IMG/VR virus record: IMGVR_UViG_3300020021_000044 | Coordinates: 1-26,872 of that record | Reading direction: 5' to 3' (one strand) | Origin: a virus | Length of the DNA: 26,872 nt | Part shown: positions 1 through 5,920 of the stretch, piece by piece | How the letters are laid out: each line of letters starts with the position of its first letter | Position numbering within the stretch: position 1 is the first letter of the stretch | The notes under the pieces: generated by a model | Database searches by the model: none | Told to the model about the DNA's origin: nothing | The model's input: only the letters and a program-made list of their open reading frames with translations | Made by a program: the position numbers and the translations under genes

Positions 1-293
1 CGAGATCGACTTTCAATGAACCGGCGGATCAACAGAGTGGCCTGCGCATAATCAAGGCCATCGGGTAGACAGTAGGTCTTTCCGTCCGCGATCGACATTT
101 TTCCATATGCCAGACCAGCAATTAAGCCGCTAATATATGCTCTACACAGTATTTCGTCTGTCTCATTCAACAGCAAAACCGGGCAGCGCTGGTAGAAAAA
201 ACCCGTGGTCATTTCGGCCTGGGCTTGTAGCGCATAGCTGCTCAAAAACAGGCATGCCATGAATAGAATTGGTCGCCGAACTCTGATCTGCAT
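1..293 (-). CDS. Exported Rap1a/Tai-like protein, partial (C-terminus beyond the left edge)
   Basis: This leftward gene is cut by the window edge after 97 codons. It begins with a Sec-type signal peptide: basic start (RVRR), hydrophobic core around residues 9-22, and probable cleavage after QAQA near residue 26. The mature part has cysteines at 37, 50 and 75 in the order C...CRAYISGLIAGL...YCLPDG followed by a helix (ATLLIRRFIE). This matches my memory of the Rap1a/Tai immunity family, small periplasmic disulfide proteins that neutralise type VI amidase effectors or occur as orphan exported proteins. The gene lies 65 bases downstream of the repressor on the same strand, so it is probably expressed in the lysogen. 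Its role in a phage is unknown; superinfection exclusion or host-fitness conversion is inference. The start at 293 is preferred because a later ATG would remove the basic part of the signal peptide. Confidence 0.72.
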   Translation of the reverse strand, partial: MQIRVRRPILFMACLFLSSYALQAQAEMTTGFFYQRCPVLLLNETDEILCRAYISGLIAGLAYGKMSIADGKTYCLPDGLDYAQATLLIRRFIESRS

Positions 294-358
294 GGGCGCG
301 ATGCTGCTGTTGGTGATGGTCTGGGCGTTGCTAGGACGCTGGATTTAGACCGGTCTCG

Positions 359-703
359 TTATGCGGCCTCGGTTTCTTTTTCGCCGAGGTTCCTGAGGAA
401 CTCTAACGCCGCGGGAATCAGCCTGGGGTCCAGCGAATCAATCGTTGCGGCGATCTGATCCTTGGGAATGACCGGAACAACCTCCTCGGGGCCCTCACCG
501 CGCAACAACCATTCCTGAGTTGTGCACAGAGCTTTCGCGGCCTCCAGCAAGACCCGGGGCCGCTTGGCCTTGCCGGTCTCCCAACCGCCGATGGTCTGTT
601 GCGGAATATCTAGAATTTTCGCGAGCTTAGGCTGACTCAAGCCGAGCTTGAGGCGCCGCGCGCGGATCCGGTTCCCGATGCCTTTAGGCGAGGTATCAGC
701 CAT
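359..703 (-). CDS. XRE-family phage repressor (CI-like, short form)
   Basis: A 114-residue protein with a classic XRE helix-turn-helix at about residues 10-65 (GLSQPKLAKILDIPQQTIGG, then WETGK). It has a short C-terminal tail and no room for a LexA/S24-type peptidase domain, so RecA-stimulated self-cleavage is unlikely and induction must work another way (inference). It is divergent from the YdaS/Cro-like gene, the standard immunity-switch arrangement. The start at 703 gives an 85-base divergent control region. A longer reading from the ATG at 790 would cover that whole region and is less likely. The operator-like inverted repeat at 763-778 is the candidate binding site. Confidence 0.88.
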   Translation of the reverse strand: MADTSPKGIGNRIRARRLKLGLSQPKLAKILDIPQQTIGGWETGKAKRPRVLLEAAKALCTTQEWLLRGEGPEEVVPVIPKDQIAATIDSLDPRLIPAALEFLRNLGEKETEAA

Positions 704-762
704 GCCGGCGAATCTACCGAATTCTAGGTTCCGGGTCGCCGACAGAGTTTTCGGTTGAAACG

Positions 763-778
763 TACTTAAAAATGAGTA
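763..778. promoter_or_regulatory. Operator-like inverted repeat in the immunity control region
   Basis: Half-sites TACTTA and TGAGTA are separated by AAAA and are reverse complements at 5 of 6 positions. They sit in the A/T-rich middle of the 85-base divergent interval, 10 bases before the start codon of the rightward gene. A TTGAAA at 755-760 could be part of a promoter, but no convincing -10 box was found. Binding by the repressor or the YdaS/Cro-like protein is inferred from position. Confidence 0.45.
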
Positions 779-788
779 AGGTGATTCC

Positions 789-1016
789 ATGTCGAATGAG
801 GCACTCAAGCGGGCATGCACGTTAGCCGGGGGGCAAAAGTCCTTGGCGCGCCGCATTGGCACGACGCAACAGCAAGTCTGGTACTGGATCGAACGCTCCA
901 AGCGGGGCGCGAAGGCTGAATTCGTGCTGCCGATCGAAAGGGAAACCGGCGTTTCCCGACATGAACTTCGCCCTGATCTGTGGCCCGTCGAAGTTGCCGA
1001 AGAGGCCCGCGCATGA
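789..1016 (+). CDS. YdaS/Cro-like helix-turn-helix regulator
   Basis: A 75-residue protein. Residues 5-60 read as the YdaS antitoxin/Cro-type fold: ALKRACTLAGGQKSLARRIG is followed by TTQQQVWYWIE and ends with a conserved ETGVSRHELRPDLWP block. This family is the usual first rightward gene of lambdoid-like switches, where it acts as Cro. AAGGTG at 778-783 is a good ribosome binding site 5 bases before the ATG, and it overlaps the end of the operator-like repeat. Cro-like repression of the leftward repressor promoter is the expected job, inferred from family and position. Confidence 0.87.
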   Translation: MSNEALKRACTLAGGQKSLARRIGTTQQQVWYWIERSKRGAKAEFVLPIERETGVSRHELRPDLWPVEVAEEARA

Positions 1017-1209
1017 CGCCGCAGCGGGAAGCGAACAACCTTGCCCATGAGGGGTATTCCCGGTCCCAACGAGGGACAGCCATTCTGCGCCTGTCGTCTG
1101 CCGGACACAACCGGATTCAACGGGGCGTCGCGGATTTGTGTTCCCTCTACCTGAAGGTGTGTCCGGAAAGTTGTCGTGCATCGGTTTTGCGTGTGGGGGT
1201 TGAGTTGCC
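1017..1209 (+). other. 193-base gap without a convincing gene
   Basis: No reading frame here has recognisable protein character. A frame opening at the ATG at 1013 overlaps the stop of the previous gene (ATGA) and stays open to 1447. However, from 1210 on it runs out of frame through a clear helix-turn-helix gene, and its sequence is Ser/Arg-rich like a shadow. No strong hairpin or promoter was seen. Confidence 0.4.
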
Positions 1210-1431
1210 ATGTCCGAATCAAGCCAGCGCGTCGCGCGGCGGTCAAAGCCTTTCGAAGAACAACCGTGCAAATTTGGAACAGTTGTTCGCGCGCTGTGGC
1301 CGGACAAGCCGGCGCTCAACCTGGCGCAACGCGCCGGCATCTCCGAGCGCGGCGCGCAATATCTCATCGACGGCAAGCGCAAGCCGAACGCGCGCGCGGC
1401 GCTCGTCGTCTATGCGGAAATTATCGGGTGA
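1210..1431 (+). CDS. Small helix-turn-helix phage protein
   Basis: A 73-residue protein. After a basic N-terminus it reads GTVVRALWPDKPALNLAQRA, then GISERGAQYLIDGKRKPNAR, then AALVVYAEIIG. This is a helix-turn-helix of the kind found in rhizobial phage early regions: LAQRAGISERGAQYLI forms the two helices and the GKRKP turn is typical of Cro-like folds. It is too short for an extra domain, so it is probably a DNA-binding regulator. No strong ribosome binding site precedes the ATG. Only 12 bases separate its stop from the next start. Confidence 0.72.
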   Translation: MSESSQRVARRSKPFEEQPCKFGTVVRALWPDKPALNLAQRAGISERGAQYLIDGKRKPNARAALVVYAEIIG

Positions 1432-1443
1432 GGGGAGGGCGGC

Positions 1444-2472
1444 ATGATGTCTGAACTCCGCAAACCGATCGAAATCAGAATTCACGATGCCAGCATCGGC
1501 ATTTGGCAGGACGACGCGCGGGACGCCTCGTTCCGGTCCGATGTTTATGCCGTGCTGATCCGGAAGATGCGTGCGCGCGGCTGGTCGATCAAGCGGGACC
1601 GGCACGTGCACCGGCATCATCGCTGCATAAGCCCGGATCATCGCATGGGCGCGCGGGGCACGCTCTGCTGCAGCATCGAAATCACCGGCCGGGTGGTGAA
1701 GGTCGAATTCTGGTCGATCACCGCGCCACAGTCCAACAGAAACGGGCGGCGCTTCGACTTCGACAAGATGTCGCGCATGCATCACCTCGATTGTCTTCGC
1801 GTCGAATTGGAATTTCGGCGCATTATCCGCTGGCTCGAGGCATTGGCGCCGGTCAAGGTCTCGCGGTCGCTTGATCGCGATATTCCCGCGCTACAGATTA
1901 TCCAGGCTGGCTACGCTGAAAGCTGGCACAAGGACAAAGACCTGGGGCGCCCGAACTACACTTACGATTCGCAGCGATCATCCAAGGACGGCGCGCTTCT
2001 GGAGCACGGCCAAACCGTTTGGCTTGCTGACCGAAAGGGCCGGATCGTTCGCGGAGCGGCTTACTACAACATCAATAACATGTGGTGGGTTGTCGCTGGC
2101 GGGAAGCTGTTCAACGAAGGCAGCCACTCGATTTATGCCAAACAGCCTGCCGATCTTCGCGCCAAACAGAACGCGCGCGCGCGCAGAAATCGCCTCGAAA
2201 AGGAATTGTCCATCTCTGTTGAGCGTATGGACTTCCGGCGGGCTGAAATATTGAAGCGAATTCTATTCGGCAGCGAGCAGACATTCCAGATCTGGGCGCG
2301 CGACCACGCGGCTTATTACCGCGCGCAGTACGCCGGCTACACGTCCGACCGCATCAACGCCGGGAAATACACGCGCGCGGAAGCTGAAGCCGAATGCCGG
2401 CGTGTCCCCCATGAACTTGAGATGGTCTGCCCAGACGGCAGCCACATCCGCTTTGATCGGAAGGCCGCATGA
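1444..2472 (+). CDS. Phage protein of unknown function with a UVR-like helical hairpin
   Basis: A 342-residue protein with no overall family I recognise. Residues 1-180 are rich in Arg and His. Around residues 245-275 the stretch RLEKELSISVERMDFRRAEI resembles the UVR motif (paired helices with the DFxxAxxL signature) that mediates UvrB-UvrC contact. The C-terminus contains AGYTSDRINAGKYTRAEAEA, a block I associate with small phage proteins of Rhizobiales. There is no signal peptide or membrane segment. It follows the small helix-turn-helix gene closely and is the last gene before a 209-base gap, so it closes the first early transcription unit. A DNA-repair link through the UVR-like segment is speculative. 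Confidence 0.75.
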   Translation: MMSELRKPIEIRIHDASIGIWQDDARDASFRSDVYAVLIRKMRARGWSIKRDRHVHRHHRCISPDHRMGARGTLCCSIEITGRVVKVEFWSITAPQSNRNGRRFDFDKMSRMHHLDCLRVELEFRRIIRWLEALAPVKVSRSLDRDIPALQIIQAGYAESWHKDKDLGRPNYTYDSQRSSKDGALLEHGQTVWLADRKGRIVRGAAYYNINNMWWVVAGGKLFNEGSHSIYAKQPADLRAKQNARARRNRLEKELSISVERMDFRRAEILKRILFGSEQTFQIWARDHAAYYRAQYAGYTSDRINAGKYTRAEAEAECRRVPHELEMVCPDGSHIRFDRKAA

Positions 2473-2681
2473 ACCTCTCGCAGCGAGGGCAGTCGAAAAT
2501 AACCTGACAGGGGCCGCATCACACACACCTGGCCATTGTCCAAGACCTTAAACTTCGTTTCCCGCGCGTTCCCGCGTTTAGTTGCTTATCCCGCAAAATG
2601 TACCTGCTCGTCCCCTCGCGTCGCTGCCTCGTTTCGTAGCGTGAGCCCTGCTGTCTGTCAAAAATCGAAAGCGTTCCTCCC
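2473..2681. other. Intergenic region holding a conserved hairpin element
   Basis: These 209 bases carry no convincing gene. The left part holds the repeated hairpin described at 2497-2541. The right part has a pyrimidine-rich stretch with a tandem CGTTtCCCGCG / CGTTCCCGCG near 2556-2578 and no clear -35/-10 pair. A promoter for the long early operon starting at 2682 is expected here, but I cannot point to it. Confidence 0.4.
2497..2541. repeat. Dispersed hairpin element, copy A
   Basis: This is one of two copies of a 45-46 base element (the other is at 11122-11167). Both open with AAATAACCTGACAGG and end with CATTGTCC. Arms 2506-2515 and 2531-2540 pair at nine of ten positions (one a G-U) around a 15-base loop. 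There is no T-run after it, so it is not a standard intrinsic terminator. Both copies sit just after the end of one coupled gene block and before the next. Confidence 0.6.
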
Positions 2682-2921
2682 ATGTCTGTCGACGGAACCC
2701 TGATCTATCTCTCGATCGGCGAAGTGATCTGGCTGTTGCTGGATCGTCTCGGCTTGATCGAAAAGAGCCGCGAGCAGCTGCGCGCCCGGGGCGTGGCATC
2801 GTCTGGGCCGATCATCGTGACCTCGACCATGATGTCGATCGTGCTGTGGCCGGGCTACCCGATCGTGTTTGTGCTGGGGTTTTTGTTCGGGATTATCCAG
2901 GCGGTGCGGGGGCTGCGATGA
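2682..2921 (+). CDS. Small membrane protein, first gene of the long early operon
   Basis: A 79-residue protein. An N-terminal amphipathic or membrane helix (about 6-22) is followed by a basic stretch (residues 28-38) and a hydrophobic C-terminal half (about 43-75, IVTSTMMSIVLWPGYPIVFV and onward) that can form one or two membrane spans. Family not recognised. The ribosome binding site is weak. It overlaps the next gene by 4 bases (ATGA at 2918). Membrane location is well supported, role unknown. Confidence 0.65.
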   Translation: MSVDGTLIYLSIGEVIWLLLDRLGLIEKSREQLRARGVASSGPIIVTSTMMSIVLWPGYPIVFVLGFLFGIIQAVRGLR

Positions 2922-4390
2922 CGCTCAACATCCAGCCCGGCGGAATCCTGCAGCCTGGCGAGCCTCGCTATGAAAGCCTCGCCGCCGAATTCGCCTCCGA
3001 GGAATTTACCGACATGGTCGCAGGCCGCCTGGCGCTGCGACATCCGTTCTCGTTTATTCATCCGTTCGCTAACCTGCTGCCCATGATTCCGGAGCAACAG
3101 CGCGAGGCGCTGCGGGATTCGCTTTCCGAGGGACAGAACCATCCAGTCGTGTTTTATGTCGGCAAGCTGGTCGACGGACGCAACCGGGTGCGCGAGCTGC
3201 TCGAACTTCGCAAACCCATCAGCTTCATCGTGTTCGATGGCACGCCCGGGCAATTGTTCAAGTTTGTCGATGATGAGAATTTCAAGCGTCGTCATCTCAC
3301 GTTCAATGAGCGGCTGGAATATGCGGCCCGCGTCGCACGGCTGCCGCTTGGTGTGAACCGCCATACACTAGATAGCTCACGTGAGCTATCTACATCATCT
3401 TCCTTGCCTTTTACCGATCAGCCTGCCTCGGAAGTGCCAGCCGAACCGCTGATGACGCAGAAGGAGGCTTCCGAGAAATACGACGTCAGCGTTGCATCGA
3501 TCAAACGCTACAACACCGTGCTTGATCAGGGCACGCCCGAATTGCGGCAAGCCGTGCGGCAGGGCGATGTGACGGTCAACGACGCGGTCAAGCTCGCGGC
3601 ACTGCCCGCGACCGAACAAAAGCCAATCCTCGATGCGCTGCCGCGCGACGCCGCCGGCAAGCTGACGCCGGAAGCGAAAAAAGAAGTCCGAAAGGTTGCG
3701 AAGGAAGTCCGCTCCGAAGACCAGACCGAAAAAAAGCGCAAGCGCGACGAGAAGGAAAAACAACTCGGCGCCAAAATCCGCGCGCTGCCCGACGTCAGGG
3801 CCGGGCTGATCCTGTCCGACTTCGAATGGCACTTCAAGGTGCGCTCGGAAGAAACCGGCATGGACCGGCACGCCTCCAACCACTACGTCACGGCAAAAGA
3901 AGCCTCCACGCCGGAAGCGATCGTCGAGCGGCAGCGCGAGCGCATGGGAATCGCGGCGGATGACTGTATCCATCTGATGTGGTGCCCGGCCTCGTTCAAC
4001 GCCGTCGCATTGAAGGTGATGGAGCTGCAGGGTTTTACCTACGTCTCGCAGCTGGTCTGGATCAAGCCCGGCATCGGCACCGGTTTCTGGATCCGCGACA
4101 AGCACGAACTCTTGCTGATCGGCGTCAAGGGCAAGATCCCGTGCCCGGCGATGGGCGATCAATTCGACTCAGCGATCGAGGCGCCGAAGGGCGAACATTC
4201 GAAGAAGCCGGATTTCGCGCACCTGTTCGCCGAAACGTTTTTCCCCAGCCTGCCCAAGGTCGAATTGAACGCGCGGCATCACCGCGAGGGCTGGCTGCAA
4301 TGGGGCAACGAGGCGCCGGAGACCGAACAACAATCACTCGACATCGACCCGGCTTCGCCTGGCGAAGCCGGCAGCGAGGAGGCGGCATGA
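2918..4390 (+). CDS. ParB-like nuclease domain fused to an MT-A70 adenine methyltransferase-like domain
   Basis: A 490-residue fusion. Residues about 35-150 match the ParB/Srx-like fold: HPVVFYVGKLVDGRNRVREL is the GRxR signature, followed by FVDDENFKRRHLT. Residues 179-235 form a ParB-type helix-turn-helix (MTQKEASEKYDVSVASIKRY). After a Lys/Glu-rich linker, residues about 290-470 are MT-A70-like: LIWCP-type strand HLMWCP, GFTYVSQLVWIKPGIGTGFW, KHELLLIGVKGKIPC, GEHSKKPD, and a terminal HREGWLQWGNE. MT-A70 enzymes methylate adenine N6 through a DPPW motif. Here the equivalent strand reads SDFEW (D301-F302-E303-W304), so both prolines are missing and activity is uncertain. The start at 2918 overlaps the previous stop (ATGA). 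The gene contains a perfect palindrome at 3369-3392 and a strong hairpin near its end. Confidence 0.86.
   Translation: MTLNIQPGGILQPGEPRYESLAAEFASEEFTDMVAGRLALRHPFSFIHPFANLLPMIPEQQREALRDSLSEGQNHPVVFYVGKLVDGRNRVRELLELRKPISFIVFDGTPGQLFKFVDDENFKRRHLTFNERLEYAARVARLPLGVNRHTLDSSRELSTSSSLPFTDQPASEVPAEPLMTQKEASEKYDVSVASIKRYNTVLDQGTPELRQAVRQGDVTVNDAVKLAALPATEQKPILDALPRDAAGKLTPEAKKEVRKVAKEVRSEDQTEKKRKRDEKEKQLGAKIRALPDVRAGLILSDFEWHFKVRSEETGMDRHASNHYVTAKEASTPEAIVERQRERMGIAADDCIHLMWCPASFNAVALKVMELQGFTYVSQLVWIKPGIGTGFWIRDKHELLLIGVKGKIPCPAMGDQFDSAIEAPKGEHSKKPDFAHLFAETFFPSLPKVELNARHHREGWLQWGNEAPETEQQSLDIDPASPGEAGSEEAA
3369..3392. repeat. 24-base perfect palindrome inside the ParB/MT-A70 gene
   Basis: The half-site TAGATAGCTCAC is followed directly by its exact reverse complement. 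The centre is CACGTG within GCTCACGTGAGC, the same core as chromosomal parS sites recognised by ParB. It lies in the linker between the ParB-like domain and the helix-turn-helix. A perfect 24-base palindrome in coding sequence is improbable by chance. Binding by the encoded protein is a guess based on the core and position. Confidence 0.6.
4349..4371. repeat. Strong intragenic hairpin just before the next gene
   Basis: CCGGCTTCGC and GCGAAGCCGG form a perfect 10-base stem with a 3-base loop within the last 15 codons of the ParB/MT-A70 gene. It ends 15 bases before the start codon at 4387. There is no T-run, so an mRNA-stability or translation-coupling role is more likely than termination (inference). 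Confidence 0.5.
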
Positions 4391-4815
4391 AACAGTCCCG
4401 CCTGATGTCGATGCTGGAAACAGCCCTCTCCACCGCCGCGGGCTTCGGGCTGTCGCTGTTCCTGCAATGGCTGATCCTGCCCGTGCTGCTCGGGGTGCCG
4501 GTGCCGCTTTCGACCAATCTCGCCTTCGCCGCGATCATGACGGTTGCCTCGCTGGCGCGCGGTTTTGTCTTACGGCGTCTTTTCGAAGCGCTGCATATCC
4601 GCAGGCCATTGTCGGCCTTCGTGCAGGCGGTGATCGCGGAGCGCGGTTACCCGGATGTCAAAGACAAGCGTTTTTTCATTCCGAATTTCTGGCCGTGGCA
4701 TCCGGACTGGTGGAAACCCGCCGGCTTTCGCCGCGATCTCGTGAAAGCCGCCGCCCTCATCATCGCCGAGGGCGAGAAGTTCGACCGCAACCGCAAGCGC
4801 AAGGGACCCGTCTGA
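4387..4815 (+). CDS. Two-span membrane protein, DUF7220-like
   Basis: A 142-residue protein. It starts MKQSRLMSMLETALSTAAGF and has two hydrophobic spans (about 11-36 and 42-58) followed by SLARGFVLRRLFE. I recognise this pattern from a short phage family (DUF7220-like: N-terminal SRxMSxxE, two spans, SLxRxYxLRRLFE). The cytoplasmic tail (residues 65-142) adds a Trp-rich PNFWPWHPDWWKPAGF segment and a basic C-terminus, longer than the usual members. Function unknown; holin activity cannot be excluded, but the early-operon position argues against lysis. It overlaps the genes on both sides (ATGA at 4387, TGATG at 4813-4817). Confidence 0.7.
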   Translation: MKQSRLMSMLETALSTAAGFGLSLFLQWLILPVLLGVPVPLSTNLAFAAIMTVASLARGFVLRRLFEALHIRRPLSAFVQAVIAERGYPDVKDKRFFIPNFWPWHPDWWKPAGFRRDLVKAAALIIAEGEKFDRNRKRKGPV

Positions 4816-5009
4816 TGTCCCTTTCCCTCTCGCTGTTCGACCTCGACGGCTTCGACGGACTGATCGAACAATCGATGCCGTGGTTCGCGCTGTGGCTGTT
4901 TGCGGTCGCGCTCGCTCTGGTTTGCGTCGTGACCTTCCGATGCGTGGAGCGGGTGCGGCATCGCTCGCCGGTGGACCGGCTGTTGCGGCAGGGGAGGCGG
5001 GTAGGGTGA
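4815..5009 (+). CDS. Small single-span membrane protein
   Basis: A 64-residue protein with an acidic N-terminus (residues 9-19), one clear membrane helix (residues 22-42, WFALWLFAVALALVCVVTF) and a strongly basic tail (RCVERVRHRSPVDRLLRQGR), which predicts the tail in the cytoplasm. No family recognised. The ATG shares its A with the previous TGA. The GGGGAGG near its end (4991-4997) serves as the ribosome binding site of the next gene. Confidence 0.6.
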   Translation: MSLSLSLFDLDGFDGLIEQSMPWFALWLFAVALALVCVVTFRCVERVRHRSPVDRLLRQGRRVG

Positions 5010-5920
5010 AACCGCAAAAGCAACTGTTCCGACACCGGCCGAACGAGGGGACCTACGGCGACTGTCACCGCACAGCAATCGCGTGCGTGCTCGATATGGA
5101 CGCCAACGAGGTGCCGCATTTCATGGATGGAGGCGCGGCGGAAGATGCACACGACCGCTTCGAACGATGGCTCAACGATCGCGGCATCGCGACAATCAAC
5201 GTCGTCTTTCCTGGCAAGACGCCTCTGTACGACGTCCTTCAAACCGTTGCCGTTACAAATTCCCGGACTCACCCTGTTTTCATCCTGGGTGGACAGAGCC
5301 GCACCGGCTGCAACCACAGTGTTGTCTGCTGTGATGGTGAGATCGTCTGTGATCCGAGCCAAGATGATTCCGGCATTGTCGGCCCGTGTGACGACGGCAT
5401 GTACTGGCTGACATTCTTTGGGGCTCTGCATGCGACGACGCTACCGATGCGTAAAGCGCTGGAGGGAGGCCCGACCGACTACAAGATCGCCAGCGATCAA
5501 GCGGGAAGACTGGAGCATCCGCAAGATCGCCGGGGAGTGGCTGCATTGTTGCGGGAAATGCGGGGAGCCGACGTGAGCGAAACCCGCACCATCCATGATC
5601 CTTTCCTCAACAAGGATGTCGAGATCAGCGACCGCCTGGTCGATCGGCTGCGCGGCAAATACGCGACTGGTCCGATCCTTCCAAACGGCGAGCCGGAGTT
5701 CGGCTGGCATCAGTTTCCAGTGCCACCGATCCAGCAACAGGCGGCGGATGAAATCGAGCGGTTGCGCACGGCCCTGCAAGGCATGGTCGGTAACTTCAAG
5801 CCGTTCACGATGAAGCCAGTCGGGGCTCCCAATAGCTCGGTACGAGCTGAGCAAGATTCACAGATCAAGGCGCATGTGGCTGCGGTCGCTGTGCTGGCTG
5901 GCGGGGATATTTCCGCATGA
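5006..5920 (+). CDS. Papain-fold-like (cysteine peptidase-like) phage protein with a C-terminal extension
   Basis: A 304-residue protein starting at GTG 5006, supported by GGGGAGG at 4991-4997 and the 4-base overlap. Residues 12-150 look like a papain/C39-type fold. C20 lies in GTYGDCHRTAIACVL at the start of a helix, H104 in GCNHSVVCCDG and D116 in IVCDPSQDD, giving a Cys-His-Asp order with the expected strand context. Phage versions of this fold are common but uncharacterised; peptidase, deamidase or acyltransferase activity are all possible. Residues about 190-304 are a separate part beginning near ETRTIHDPFLNKDVEISDRL and ending in DEIERLRTAL plus a tail. I associate this with stand-alone small phage proteins, so the gene may be a fusion. 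The next gene starts inside its stop codon. Confidence 0.68.
   Translation: MKPQKQLFRHRPNEGTYGDCHRTAIACVLDMDANEVPHFMDGGAAEDAHDRFERWLNDRGIATINVVFPGKTPLYDVLQTVAVTNSRTHPVFILGGQSRTGCNHSVVCCDGEIVCDPSQDDSGIVGPCDDGMYWLTFFGALHATTLPMRKALEGGPTDYKIASDQAGRLEHPQDRRGVAALLREMRGADVSETRTIHDPFLNKDVEISDRLVDRLRGKYATGPILPNGEPEFGWHQFPVPPIQQQAADEIERLRTALQGMVGNFKPFTMKPVGAPNSSVRAEQDSQIKAHVAAVAVLAGGDISA

Noticed and set aside
259-348. 29-residue plus-strand frame (starts MNRIGRRTLICMGAMLLLVM) that would be a tiny membrane protein
   Set aside because: It is antisense to the signal peptide of the Rap1a-like gene, so its hydrophobic character may be a by-product. The ribosome binding site is weak. Kept only as a note.
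359-790. Longer repressor reading starting at 790
   Set aside because: It would cover the whole divergent control region and the operator-like repeat; the XRE domain starts right after the ATG at 703.
1013-1447. Long plus-strand frame with ATGA overlaps at both ends, covering the small helix-turn-helix gene
   Set aside because: From 1210 onward it reads the helix-turn-helix gene in the wrong frame and gives a Ser/Arg-rich shadow. The nested frame has far better protein character. The part before 1210 is left as unexplained.
2497-2541. Intrinsic terminator reading of hairpin element copy A
   Set aside because: No T-run follows either copy, and the conserved sequence extends outside the stem, which a terminator would not need.
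3395-4162. Minus-strand frame opposite the ParB/MT-A70 gene
   Set aside because: Repetitive Phe/Arg/Asp composition arising from the complement of the Lys/Glu-rich linker; no domain seen.
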